Shown here piece by piece: positions 1 through 10,800 of a stretch of 64,000 nt of DNA. The stretch is from Saururus chinensis (lineage: Eukaryota; Streptophyta; Magnoliopsida; Piperales; Saururaceae). The stretch lies in assembly GCA_035235625.1 (NCBI GenBank), contig CP141143.1:14491092-14555091 (forward strand), given 5' to 3'. The notes beneath the pieces are model-generated. The model worked only from the letters and a program-made list of their open reading frames with translations, did not search any database and was not told the DNA's origin. Position 1 is the first letter of the stretch. Every line of letters starts with the position of its first letter. Both the position numbers and the translations under genes were made by a program.

Positions 1-557
1 TTACAAATTAAACTATTTATCCTTATTAAAAAAACCCACCCACCTTAGTGTAGTAGTATTTGACACAGCCTCATATGGGAGCTATTTAGGTGTTAAATTT
101 TTTAGAAATAAAAATAAATTTTTTTGGAATTAATTTAAAAAATTTACAACCAATGCGAATTATAGTTAGTAATAAAAAAATTAAAATAAATTTAGATATC
201 ACGTAAAACCTAATTTTAAAATAATATAACTATTTCTTTCGAATATGTACATTATTAGAACTATTAAGCTCTTTAATTTTAAACCTTATCAAACAAAATT
301 TTATAAGAGTGATTAATTTTAAAATTTTAAAGTGGGTTTTTTATCTTTGATACGCTTCTCGAAGTTTAAAAAATAATATAATTTATAATATTTGTATGAG
401 AGCCCTAATTAATGAAATTACCTTATGAGGCGAGATTCCGATTGATTTTAACTCGGCTTAGAATAATTTTTTTTTAACTCTATCCACCTTTACACACAAA
501 AATGACTTATATAATGTGAAATTAACATAACCTTACAGAAATTTTATACACTTACAC
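1..557. other. AT-rich intergenic DNA, no gene seen
   Basis: Very AT-rich sequence with many A and T runs and no reading frame of note. I see no recognisable gene, RNA or mobile element ends here. Confidence 0.6.
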
Positions 558-848
558 TCCCGTGGCCATTGGTCGAAGAGCGAGGGGATTGCATACGTTC
601 CTCTTTGGTGCCTGTCATCTTCCTGCAAAAAGGCTCCGATTCAGGCTTTATTGCACCGAACTGATCACCTGAATGTGAGTCTAAAATGGGTTCTGACTTC
701 TGGTGTCGATCACGCTGTAAGGAAGGGCGTCACATTCAGGTGATCTGTTCGGTGCAATAAAGCCCGAATCGGAGCCTTTTGCAGGAAGACGACAGGCACC
801 AAAGAGGAACGTACGTAATCCCCTGCCTTTCGACCATTGGCCACGGGA
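558..848. repeat. Long near-perfect inverted repeat (foldback), about 120-bp arms
   Basis: The left arm (558-678) and right arm (730-848) are reverse complements with roughly 90% identity by eye, separated by a 51-bp loop. Both outer ends read TCCCGTGGCCA on their own strand, and both inner ends read CACCTGAATGTGA. No convincing target-site duplication was found next to the outer ends, so a MITE origin is possible but unproven. A transcript would fold into a long hairpin. It lies about 650 bp upstream of the carrier start codon. Confidence 0.85.
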
Positions 849-1501
849 CTAAATGAGGTTGCGTCGGTTACCACGACACTGAGGTGGCGGGCCTGGCGGC
901 ACCAACGAGAATGGAGGGTGACGACCGGCTGGTCTCTATTAGCAACGTGCAAAGAGCCAAAGACAAGCTAACGTCCACGTTGGCGATTGGTGTGCGAGAG
1001 TTGGACGTTGGCCTTTTCCTGGTGCTTGCAACGATTTAGAGTGTGGCCATGGATTGCTCTCCTCACCGCCGCCCACGCCAACCAGAACTCTCTCGCTTCC
1101 CCTGCGCCTTCGGACAAAAACAAAAACAAAAACCACCACAGAGCTCCAGTTCCAAGATTGAGAGATAAGACACAAGAAAGGATACTACTAAAAGAGATTC
1201 AAAGTAGGGAAGAAGAGAGACAGCGGGAGCTGAGTGTTCTGTCATATCCTACTTTCAGTCGTATACGGAATGCCTGCGAGATAATACGGTGTATATATAT
1301 AGCAAGTAACGTTTGAGATCCCGGAGATTTCCGCTGCCGACTTCTGTTTTGGCAGGCTTGCAATAGTTGTGTATTTTAATGATTGTACTGTGACTCTGTG
1401 AGGACATTGGATTTTTTTTTTGTTGTTGAAGCCTGATTGCAAGGTGGGCGGGTGTTATGTCAGATTTGCATCAAGGAGTCGGGAGGCAAAGCGGATGGGA
1501 G
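849..1501 (+). promoter_or_regulatory. Upstream and 5' leader region of the BAC2-like gene
   Basis: No convincing protein is encoded. A CT/CAC-rich, low-complexity stretch lies at about 1070-1240. A TATA run lies at 1292-1301, about 200 bp before the preferred start codon, and could be the core promoter. A T-rich tract follows near 1410. The promoter assignment is inferred from position and the TATA motif only. Confidence 0.4.
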
Positions 1502-3183
1502 ATGGAGTTCTGGCCGGAGTTTCTTGCAAGTAGCCGGGGCAGAGAATTCGTTGCTGGGGGCTTCGGAGGCATGGCTGGAGTGATCTCTGGACACCCCCTC
1601 GACACCCTCAAAACTCGTCTGCAGCAGCCCTCTAATAACATGTCGGCTGTTGGTCTTCTCCGCAGGATCGTTGCCACAGAAGGGCCTTCTTCCCTCTTCA
1701 GAGGCATGGGCACTCCTCTGGGCACTGTCACCTTCCAGGTTTGTTGCTTCCCTTATTTTTTTTTTAATTATGCTTCCCTTAAATTGGGTGCTGATATTCT
1801 ATTAAACAGGACCGTATCAAAGAAAGAACATAAAAATTGTCATCGTCTGATTTATATTTCTTCAGTACAACATATTTGATCTCATATAAGAAATACACAA
1901 GTCCTCGACACCGGTAAACTATATGCCTTAATTATCTGCTTGTACTAAGATTTCTTGTTCTAGAGGCTAGGGTGATGGGGCTGACGGATTTGGAATTCCC
2001 CAGTTTTCTATCCGATGCACTTTTTTTAAAATTTGTAAAAGAACAAAGTAAAATGCCAGAAGCCTAAGCAGGACTGCTCATGCTGAGATATACTTGCAGC
2101 CTGTATAATGTATTCGCGAAGAGTCCTAGGTTCTGCTTTCAGCATATACTTGTATCCTGTATAATGTATAATACTAGATAGCAATATCGATACGTTTTAT
2201 ATCTTGCATAAAGCAAATAAACAGACTTTAAAGATTTTCAAGGAACTGAGTTATGTGTTGGCTTCAGGGTCTAACTTTCTAGTGTTCCAAATCTGAATTC
2301 TTCGGTCGGCTTCTTTTAGCCACAAGTTAGTAAAGCTATTTCAATGCTAGTAATGTAGATACCATGGATTGTCATGTGCTAAAGCAAAATAAAACACAAG
2401 AAGAGTGCATATCTGGATTATTATAAACTCTAAAGATATTTATCTATATTTATTTATTTTAGAAGAGCCTACAAGAGCTTGCTGATTTTTTTTTTTCGTT
2501 TTGACTGTTGTTTGGTGCAGAATGCTGTGGTTTTCCAAGTATTTGCACTCCTTTCACGGGCCTTTGAACCAAAAGAAAACAGTGGTCCTTCTTCATACAG
2601 AAGTGTGGCTCTGGCAGGAGTGGGGACAGGTGCCTTACAAAGTATAATGCTCACCCCCGTTGAACTTTTGAAGATCAGGCTGCAGTTGCCGCTCAACCGA
2701 ATCGACCAGCAAGGGCCAGTGAGTGTGGCTAAGAACATTATTAGAACAGAAGGATTCAGAGGAATGTTTAGGGGGCTCGGAATCACTATGCTCCGAGATA
2801 TGCCCGGTCATGGAACTTATTTTTTTACCTATGAATACACAAGGGAATTGCTTCATCCAGGTTGCAGAAAGAGCGGCCAAGAGAGTCTCTCCACAATGTT
2901 GGTGGCGGGGGGCTGGGCAGGGGTAGCCAGTTGGTTGTGCTGCTACCCGTTAGATGTAGTGAAGTCAAGACTCCAGGCCCAGTCACCCACTTTGCAGGAC
3001 TCTTCACCTCCGAAGTACAATGGCATTATTGATTGCTTCCGCAAGAGCTTGAGGGAAGAAGGTTACAAGGTGCTCTGGCGGGGATTAGGAACAACAGTAG
3101 CCCGAGCTTTTATTGTGAACGGAGCAATTTTCACTGCATATGAAACTGGACTACGGTTCTTGGCTAGTAACAAGAAAGAATGA
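1502..3183 (+). CDS. BAC2: Mitochondrial basic amino acid (arginine/ornithine) carrier, BAC2-like, two exons
   Basis: A member of the mitochondrial carrier family (SLC25), expected in the inner mitochondrial membrane. By family, BAC2 exchanges arginine, ornithine and related basic amino acids. Exon 1 ends at 1738 and exon 2 runs 2521-3183; the intron 1739-2520 is GT-AG and phase 0. The protein is 299 aa, close to my recollection of about 296 aa for Arabidopsis BAC2. All three carrier repeats show the P-x-[DE]-x-x-[KR] signature: PLDTLKTR (residues 32-39), PVELLKIR (125-132) and PLDVVKSR (143 codons into exon 2). I chose the ATG at 1502 because MEFWPEF matches the family N-terminus and the context is good (G at -3 and +4). 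An in-frame ATG at 1457 would add 15 residues. The gene converges on the PDX1-like gene. The frame looks intact. The assignment to BAC2 rather than BAC1 rests on remembered similarity. Confidence 0.9.
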
Positions 3184-4049
3184 AATGAGGAACTCGAAAC
3201 CAAATTGGGATGAAGCTGAAGATGGCCTGCATAGCAATCAACTTCATCCTGTCGCAAAGATGATGACGATAAACATTACCATTAATTTCTAGTAGGGGAG
3301 GGTTACTTAATTTGATGAATTCTGAAACTTTATTATATACCAATCATTTGTTGTATATATAACTTTCAAGCGTCGTAAGATGCATTTCATTTGTTTTTTG
3401 GTAACTTTACAGCCAATTTAGTTGCTCAATTGCCAGCTACAACAGTTTATCAAATTTCTTTGCATTCCAAATTCCAATTGGATTGTCAAAACTCCTTCTG
3501 TACGAGTGTGTACTTTGCACATATTTGTATCTGACAGGCTAAAAGACAATGTGCATGCAAGTGAAGCTAGTTTGTGCCATTCTGATCCTGCTCAAACACT
3601 GCAGTTTTACTTGTATGAATAGCGTAGAATTGATTTCAAAAGAACTAAAAAAAAATTCAGCAGCACTAACAGTCTCATTGCCCTGTTCTCATCATACTCG
3701 ATTGAAGCATGACTTCTCTCTTAAGGTCCAAGAGTGTTGGCTAAAAATTGTTCTTGAATGAACAGAAGAATTATGCCTCAGAAGCCCAGATATTACATTG
3801 TATTGTTCATTTTGTTTACCACATCTGTGTCTATATGGTAGTATGATGGGACACTCGTAACATTAAGTTCAAAACATATGATCACTGCTAATCTATTGAT
3901 CTTCAAACTGAAATCATTCTCTTGAAGAACATACTCGCATACAGTTAGCCTAGACGAGAAGAAGTATTACAGGCAACCAATCAGCATTGCCAATAAACCA
4001 CTGTAAAAGGCAAGCAATCTCTTCTCACTTGGTCAGGCGGGCCAGCTGC
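3184..4049. other. Intergenic region between two convergent genes (3' UTRs)
   Basis: AT-rich sequence with no coding signal. It should contain the 3' UTRs of the BAC2-like gene (plus strand) and of the PDX1-like gene (minus strand). Short ORFs near 3422-3761 show no recognisable similarity. Confidence 0.5.
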
Positions 4050-4973
4050 TCAGATTGACAAATCAGCCGTCGACGCCAGATGTTCGACCCCGTCCTCACT
4101 GACCCTAATCCTGCAGCTCGCCTCCGCCAGCGCATGCGCGTCATTGTACTCCCTCACCGCCCGCACGATGGCGCGCACGCGCCCGTACGCGTCCTCGCCA
4201 TCGAAGACATCAGCCCCCAGGAAAACCCCATCGCAGCCCAGCTGCATCATCATCGCAGCATCGGCCGGGGTGGCGATCCCTCCCGCCGCGAAGAGCCCCA
4301 CTGGCAGCCTGCCCATCTGCTTCGTCTGTGCTAGAATGTCGTACGGAGCCGAGATTTTCTTCGCAAACGCAAACACCTCGTCCTCGTCCATGTTCGACAG
4401 CTGCCTTATCTCGCCCAGCACTGACCGGACGGCTTTCACAGTGCTGGCGATGTTGCCGTCCGGGGAAGCGATCTCGGCCGTCCTCATGACTGCCGCGCCT
4501 TCGCGGATCCGGCGCAGCGCCTCGCCGAGGTCGCTGCAGCCGCAGAAGAAGGGAACACGGAAATTGTGCTTGTTGATGTAATGCTGGTCGTCGGCGGGGG
4601 TGAGCGCCTCATTCTCGTCGATGTAGTCGGCGCCGATCGTCTCGAGGATCTGCGCTTCCACGAAGTGCCCGATTCGGGCCCTGGCAATGACGGGAATGGA
4701 GACGGATCGCTTCAAATCCCTGACAAGACCCGGGTCGACCATCCGAGCCACGCCCCCTGCCCGCGGCGTGGCGGGGTCGGCCACCGCGATGGCGCACGCG
4801 CCTGCCTCCTCCGCGATCTTAGCTTGATCATGGTTGGAAACAGCAACGATGGCTCCACCGCGGAGGACCTGGGCGCGGCCGACTTTGATGGAGAAGGGGG
4901 CTTTCTTGGGCCCACCGGTGATGGCACTGTTGCCTCCGCCGCTGTAGAGGGTCACGACGCCGTCGTCGGACAT
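4050..4973 (-). CDS. PDX1.2: PDX1.2-like pyridoxal 5'-phosphate synthase subunit, probably non-catalytic
   Basis: A 307-aa intronless protein of the PDX1/SNZ family (TIM-barrel PLP synthase subunit of the DXP-independent vitamin B6 pathway, cytosolic). Family blocks are clear: GHFVEAQILETIGADYIDE at residues 102-120, INKHNFR near 133-139, EALRRIREGAA near 151-161, and AAGGIATPADAAMMMQLGCD in the last third. Positions that carry catalytic residues in active PDX1 are changed. The Asp after GG(V/A)I is Ala44. The Schiff-base Lys in the P-V-M-A-K-A-R context is Arg98. The second Lys, after I-R-T, is Ala166. This pattern matches PDX1.2, a pseudoenzyme that joins and modulates the catalytic PDX1 dodecamer in Arabidopsis. 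The start at MSDDG matches the usual N-terminal length; the frame stays open for 60 more codons up to 5153, but that extension is low-complexity. GC content is much higher than in the neighbours. Confidence 0.92.
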   Translation of the reverse strand: MSDDGVVTLYSGGGNSAITGGPKKAPFSIKVGRAQVLRGGAIVAVSNHDQAKIAEEAGACAIAVADPATPRAGGVARMVDPGLVRDLKRSVSIPVIARARIGHFVEAQILETIGADYIDENEALTPADDQHYINKHNFRVPFFCGCSDLGEALRRIREGAAVMRTAEIASPDGNIASTVKAVRSVLGEIRQLSNMDEDEVFAFAKKISAPYDILAQTKQMGRLPVGLFAAGGIATPADAAMMMQLGCDGVFLGADVFDGEDAYGRVRAIVRAVREYNDAHALAEASCRIRVSEDGVEHLASTADLSI

Positions 4974-5215
4974 TGCTGACCACCTGCTTGCGGAAATTTC
5001 TCTGCTGAAATGAGCTCGCGGTCGTTGAGACAGTGAAAGGTGTGGGTTGGTCGGTTCGGTTAGAGGCACGGAGTGGTTTGCATTTAAAAAAGGTGGAGGG
5101 GAAGGGTGTGGCGGAGTGTAGAAGCTTCTGGCCCCAGCCCGGTGAGATCGCAATTCGCAGGGGAATTGATTCTGTACTGCTTCGGCTTCAAATTTTCCTG
5201 AATTCTGGAATGTAC
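4974..5215 (-). promoter_or_regulatory. PDX1.2-like promoter with heat-shock-element-like motifs
   Basis: Read on the minus strand, a TATA-like TTTTTAAATG lies at 5082-5090. Just upstream is a palindromic AGAAGCTTCT at 5120-5129, a GAAnnTTC pair. Farther upstream, 5195-5210 reads TTCctGAATTCtgGAA, that is two TTCnnGAA pairs joined directly. Heat-shock factors bind alternating GAA/TTC units. The Arabidopsis PDX1.2 gene is known to be heat-induced through class A1 heat-shock factors, so the motifs fit the gene. Function here is inferred. Confidence 0.5.
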
Positions 5216-6603
5216 CACAGCAGAATTGGTAAGACCAAACATGGGCTTCGTGTGGTCCATAGGTGTGTCGTATGATTTGCGAATGAGGCAGTGAAAGTAT
5301 TTTATGTGCTCTCTATTCATAATGCGCTTAGTATGGGAGCCTTTTATTTATAAGATTGACGACCTATTAATATAAATTAGTGTCCGTTAATCTTAAATAT
5401 CAAGGACTCTCGTATGTACCTTCCCCGTAGAGTAGGTCCCAAGTAGAATTTACTTAATTTAATAATTTTTTTAAATTATGTAAAATAATTAGAAAATGAT
5501 TGATACAACAAATTATAAGTAGATTAATGTTTTTTGAGTTACTGAGTACATATATAAGCCACTCAAATTTTTATTTTACCATTCTTATAAGGTTGGATTT
5601 TTATTTTGGTAGAGGGTTGGATTTTTCTCGCTCGCCTCATTAATTGGACCAAATAATTGTCAAATTTGTCATGTATTCTGGAATTCCTCAAGAAAAAATC
5701 CCAGGTTTGTCATAGTAGATTGTTCATGTTGTGTGTACAATCCTTCAATACCCAAATAAAGAAATTAAAAATGCAATATAACGGGATAGTAGCCAACTAA
5801 CCAACTTAGTGGGGGAGGGGGTAGGTATGAAGTCCAAATGTGGTAATTTACTGGTCTGGTTGTCTATCATCTCTATGATTTTCGGCCCGAAATCGGATCT
5901 GTTTCTTCTGTTAGATTCGAAGGCTAGACTTTGGCTGTAAAACTTGGAAAAGCTTTCAGCTAAAGTAATCTCAGTTTATGGTCTATATTTTATATTTTGT
6001 TTATATATATATTTTTGGTTTCATGATTTTTTCTTTTCTTTATCAAAGCCATTTTGTAGATGCAAATTCAATTGGTAAATTGCAACATCTCATATTTTTT
6101 TTTAAATTATTAGTCATGAATGACCCATCGACGTATTGATAGATTTACTTATGGAACTTAAAAAATTTCTATCGACAGAATTATTGACATGTCAATGGAA
6201 CCGCTGATGGTAACTATATACATACAGTTACAGCAAAATACAAGGATGTTAATCAATTTCGAATTTCATGAGTAGTTATGATAGTATTTAATAATTAAGA
6301 ATATAGTGAGAAGAGGAAAAAGGAGTCCAAATAGAGACTTGTGGCGGGAGAAGAGATTAGCGGATGACCGAGAGTGAGGTGAACACTGAAAAAGGGTGAC
6401 GCTCACGTTTCAAGGTTGGATAACTTTCTAAACATAAGATCTTCTTGAATTGATGTAATTTTGGGTTCTCTCCATGATTTTCGTGATTTGCATTTTGAGT
6501 GAAGTTTGTATGTTTTACAGTCTTTTGAGTAAAATTCATGGTTTTTACTCTATTAAGGAGTAAAATCATAGTTTGGGTCAATGATTTATTCTTTTGAAAA
6601 AGA

Positions 6604-6647
<44 letters not shown>

Positions 6648-7150
6648 GTGTGTGTGTAGGGAAATGATACACTGAACCATTATATATTATAGGCCAGTTG
6701 AGCCAAGACAATCATAACCATCAGGTCATAATCTAATGGACTCAAATAGGGCGCTAGAGAGATCTAATCACATTCTAACTTAATGAGAATCCCATTTTTC
6801 CTAAATTACCCTTGCCCTTCCTTTCCCATTCGCTCCGACCCTCCCCTTCCTCTCCATCGTCCCGACAACCATATGTCTTGTAATGTTTTTCTACGATTTA
6901 TGTAATTTTCTTGCTATTTTTATGATCATTTTTTGAAGGAAAATGTGACGTTTCAGTGTATTTATATTTTCGTACTTAACCTCAATATTATACCTATAGA
7001 GTCGGGTATGGGGCTTAGTCGCAAGCTGCAGGCTATACCACACACTAAATTTTTGGAGGTATGATGCGTAAACAAGAGGTTAACGCGTGATGGGGACATA
7101 AAAGAAAAAAATATATAAATATGAAATCCATCGACCGGATTCTACAAAAC
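5216..7150. other. AT-rich intergenic DNA
   Basis: No gene seen. It holds poly-A/T runs, a CT-rich patch at 6805-6860 and the microsatellite at 6610-6656. Short ORFs are not supported by any motif. Confidence 0.5.
6610..6656. repeat. Compound microsatellite (TA)n-(TG)n
   Basis: An uninterrupted run of TA dinucleotides at 6610-6645 is followed by a short TG run to 6656. This is the kind of locus that varies in length between individuals. Confidence 0.95.
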
Positions 7151-7155
7151 TCAAC

Positions 7156-8788
7156 TGTTGACATATTTTTTTTAAAAATAAAATAAAAGTCAAAATAGAC
7201 TTAGTCCAAATTTTTGGAGCTTGACTAGCTCCAAAGTGGACAAAGTCCTTAAGCTGACTAAATTAAAAAAAAAAATTATCATATTCTACACATGTAGAAA
7301 TAAGACAAAACTTATAAAAAAATTTAATTAAGTAAACCCCTACAGGTTTCACATCAAATCAAAATAACAAAAGGTCTAAGTGAGACCTCTATGGGTTCCA
7401 CATTAAATTAGTCATCAAATCAATGTTACAAAAGGCTAAGTGAGATCCACATGAGTTTTACGCCAAATTAGCCGTTAAATTAAAATCACAAGAGGCTAAG
7501 TGAGACCCCCATGAGTCCCACATCAAATTAGCTATAAAATCAAAATTACAAAAGGCTAAGTGAGACCCACATGAGTCCCACATAAAATTAGTCATTAAAT
7601 TTAAATCACAAGAGGCTAAGTGAAACCCACATGGGTCCCACATCAAATTAGCCATCAAATAAAAAATCAAAAACTAAATAAAACTCATGTGAGTCCCATA
7701 TCAAATTAGCCAAATTAAAATATGAGATCTCATATAAGTCTCATACAAATAATATACTTTAAAATAAATCCTAAAGTCTAAAAGATGATTTTATGACCCA
7801 CCTCTTAAAGGCTAGTTATATAATTGAGAAAAGACAAAAGAAAATAATAACAAAAAATACATGGTGCACTAGAGAAACTAATGAAGGAAAATGAATTAAG
7901 TCCCCATGTATAGTAGGCCCCTATACTTTTAAAGAATGTAGACTTGACTAACAAAATTAATATTTGAGAAGACTAAGTCAAAACTTTTTTGAGTGGTTAC
8001 TCACGTTAAAAAAATAAATGAATGAAATGGAAGAGTAGGGCAAAGACCAAGTCAAACCACTATCACATGGCAAGTGGTCTTCCCCACTACCCCACTAACT
8101 CACTCCCCACTTCCCACAAACTATACCACTAACTCACCACCTTCTCCCACTACTTGACCCCTTGACACAACTCCAACACTATAAATACCCCATTCTTCTT
8201 ATAGAGGGGGGCTTTTGATAGTCAAGTCTAAGAAGCCTTCACAAACTCTAAAGCTCTACATCCCAAAGGAAAATATTTCACCAAGAAGAGAAGAAGACTC
8301 CAAGAAGAAAGCTCATTCATCAAGTACTTCAAATGTCTCTTTCTTAAAGCATCCTTTCAATTCCAATGATTCAATCTCAAGGAGTTTGCAAGGAGTTTGA
8401 AGTATGAGAAGTTGCACAAAGTAAAGGAAAGAAGATTCTCAAGCTTTAAGACAAGAAGACATAGAAATGATAAGTTCTTACATGTGATCTTTTTCATTTT
8501 CGTTATATTTTTTCTTTTTCATACTTGTAATAATCTTTTGATAACTTCAATATTCTCATCCTTTCTCTACTTCTAATTTGTCTTTATTTTTCGCCATTTA
8601 ATCGAAGGGTTTAAAAATTGGTTAATTACTACTACTCTATCCCAAATTTTAAAGACTAGTAGCAATTAGCTAAGAGAGGGTCATACTACAAAAAAAAAGA
8701 AGGTTTCTTCTCTATCTCTTGCAAAGAAGGGATTATCCTATCTCTTCTCTTGTCTTGTGCATAGGGAACCAACCGAAATCCCCCAACA
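7156..8788 (+). mobile_element. Probable solo LTR (family 1, copy a)
   Basis: Begins TGTTGACAT and ends CCCCCAACA, i.e. TG...CA termini with a TGTTG/CAACA inverted repeat. Flanks are TCAAC (7151-7155) and TCAAT (8789-8793), a target-site duplication with one mismatch. A TATAAATA box at 8180-8187 is followed by C-rich and G-rich tracts and a CAAGTCT segment shared with the element at 12927-14186. The two share further blocks (GAGCTTGACTAGCTCC, and a TTAATCGAAGGGTTT segment near the 3' end). No gag/pol or second LTR is present, so a solo LTR formed by recombination is the simplest reading. It carries an internal 60-bp tandem array. Confidence 0.65.
7330..7740. repeat. 60-bp tandem repeat array inside the LTR
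   Basis: At least five consecutive units of exactly 60 bp share AGGCTAAGTGAGACCCACAT, then a CCCACATCAAATTAG segment and an A-rich tail. Units diverge by roughly 10-20% and fade out at both ends. Because the period is divisible by three, the minus strand stays open with a 20-residue repeat; I regard that ORF as a by-product. Confidence 0.9.
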
Positions 8789-8793
8789 TCAAT

Positions 8794-9825
8794 GTCCAGA
8801 ACATTTTTATGTCTAGTAACTTTGAGAGACACCCGAGTGAGTTTCTGGTCGCTCCGTTGTCTATCCTTCATCGTCGGATTTTGCCAGTTCTTGTCGAGAT
8901 CCACTTCGCCTTACCACCATGAGTCCGTAGGTACTGGCTATAACTGCCGCTATGTCCTCCTCGCTCCTCCACTAGGTACTAGTATTTTCTTCAATTTTTC
9001 TCACCCTGCAAATTCGTTTTTGGGCCGTAGGAGGGTGATTTTGTTGTCGTTTGCTGCCGCCCTCAACTAGACTTATCTTTGTTTGGCCGCTAGAAACCCA
9101 TAGGCGCCAGCCAAGGTTGACGCCAGGCTTTCATTGCTCCTCTGTGAGTTGCCGATACATTTTTCAGGTTTTTGTTCTTCTTCTCATTGTCCATTCTATT
9201 TTTGAGATGTTGGTGTGTTTTCGGTCGTTGTCTGGCCTCCTGATCACCTCCTTCCGGTCGTCCTTGGGTTGTCGAATGTATGACCACTACCCTAGCCTAT
9301 CCCAGCTACCTATATACCCAAACCGCCCGCCGCTACGCTCCATCTCCTTCACCTTGTTAGATGGTTTGGGTGTGTCTCGAGTCGTTGCCATCGGCGAGCC
9401 GCGGGCCCCTTGGCCATCGTGGGCTCTACCCCAGCTCAACGATAGCGAGGGTCAGCCCCACTTGGCCCGATTATGCCTCTGCCCGAAATGGGCCGCTTGC
9501 CCTTGCCCTATACCGTGCGAAATGTACAACTGCCTGCACCAAATGTGTTGGTTGTGGGTGGCGATCGACGATGTTGCCATTTCGGTTGGCCACCACCTCC
9601 CGGCCCTAGCTCAGTTGTCCTTTTGTGGGCCTTGGTCTGCCACCGTCCCATCTCCCCTAGAGTGGCCCTTTTTAGCCACGTGTGCATGTGGCCACGCGTG
9701 CGTTTTAGGGTTTAGGCGGTGTTTTCGCGCCACTTGACCATCAGATGGCTATGCCACCGAGTGGATTTGACACCATAGCCCTCCTCCACCTCTCTTCCGT
9801 CCTAGAGTGTCACCCCATGCCCTCC
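8794..9825. other. GC-richer, probably TE-derived DNA with no recognised protein
   Basis: Base composition shifts to GC-rich CT/CG sequence unlike the surrounding AT-rich DNA. The longest frame (228 codons at 9051-9737) has no motif I recognise and is Pro, Cys and Ser rich, which fits translated repeat DNA. It may be the rest of the host element into which the preceding LTR inserted. Confidence 0.35.
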
Positions 9826-10800
9826 TGTAATGCCTGAAATATTTTATCACATTTTCTTTAAAATCCACGAAATTTTTTTTGCAATATAACATGTTGTAAA
9901 TCGGGAAAAATGACGAATACGAAACATGTGAAAACACTTTTTATAATTTAAAACATCACACATCAGTTTTTCCCATACAAATTTTTACTTATTCGATCAA
10001 ACATCGTACATTCCTGAGTGTAAGTCCCATAATAGTCCACAATCTAATCCAAATTACAAGTTCAAAAGGCATAAACATTTTAATTTTCATATCACTCAAT
10101 ACAAGAAATCGTGGCACAAATAATACTTGTAGTGAGTCAAAGATATACCTGAGACAAAGGGAATCAATCCATCGTGGAAACAAGCATCTATTTCCTGGAG
10201 TTCTCCGCCACGAACATGCAAAAGCCTCCTGAACAACAGGGCTAAAAAAATAGGGTAATGAGTATTTTCATACTCAGTAGGAGAATACCTAGTAGGGATT
10301 TCTAAACAATTAACTTAGTAGGTCTATACATAGATGCGTTCATGTAACTCAAACATGAAGCAAGTAGGCATATAATAATCATGCACATACACATACAATC
10401 ATGCCAAATACATATCATCAAACTAATCTTACACATACACTCTTAATAAGAGTCTTACAAACTTACTCATACAATCATACGCTTACTCATAATACTTACA
10501 CATTTTTGTATGACCTTACTCGTACAATCTTACTCATACGACCTTACTCGTGCAACCTTACACTTACAGTATTGCTCAGAGACATATGCCTACAGTCTTA
10601 CTCAGAAACTTACACTTATAGTCTTATTCAAAATCATACTCTTACAGTTTTGCTCAGAATCATACTCTTACAACCATACTCAGAAACTTACACTTACTTA
10701 GAAACATACATACTCACTCATACAGTCGTACACATAGTATCGACCACTGAAGCTCACTAAAATTAATAAGATCCAGCGTCAAAATGGAAAAGAATGTCAC
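9826..10800 (-). mobile_element. Degenerate LTR-like remnant
   Basis: Starts TGTAATGCCTGAAATATTTT. Its order of blocks (AT-rich lead, a phrase near 10240-10290 resembling the ATGAGTATTTT-ATACTCAGTAGGAG motif of plant Ty3-type LTRs, then repeats) resembles the element at 58282-61563. No paired terminus or target-site duplication was found. Low-confidence assignment. Confidence 0.35.
10381..10745. repeat. Degenerate short tandem repeats (CTTACTCATACAATC type)
   Basis: Many imperfect copies of a roughly 14-20-bp unit of the CTTACTCATACAATC / CTTACAGTCTTACTCAGA type. The open frame across it (119 codons) is simply the repeat translated. Confidence 0.7.

Noticed and set aside
1063-1316. Small ORFs on both strands before the BAC2-like gene
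   Set aside because: CT- and A-rich leader sequence; no conservation known and no motif.
4974-5153. 60-codon in-frame N-terminal extension of the PDX1-like protein
   Set aside because: Ser/Pro/His-rich low complexity, overlaps the TATA-like box, and family proteins start at the MSDDG position.
7458-7670. Minus-strand 70-codon ORF with 20-residue repeats
   Set aside because: It is the reverse translation of the 60-bp array; a 60-bp period keeps any stop-free frame open. No start context or family support.
7330-7740. Array could be taken for a CRISPR
   Set aside because: Units are contiguous and diverged, without unique spacers, inside an LTR of a plant genome.
9051-9737. 228-codon ORF
   Set aside because: GC-rich repeat-like DNA with overlapping open frames and no domain; codon use looks random.
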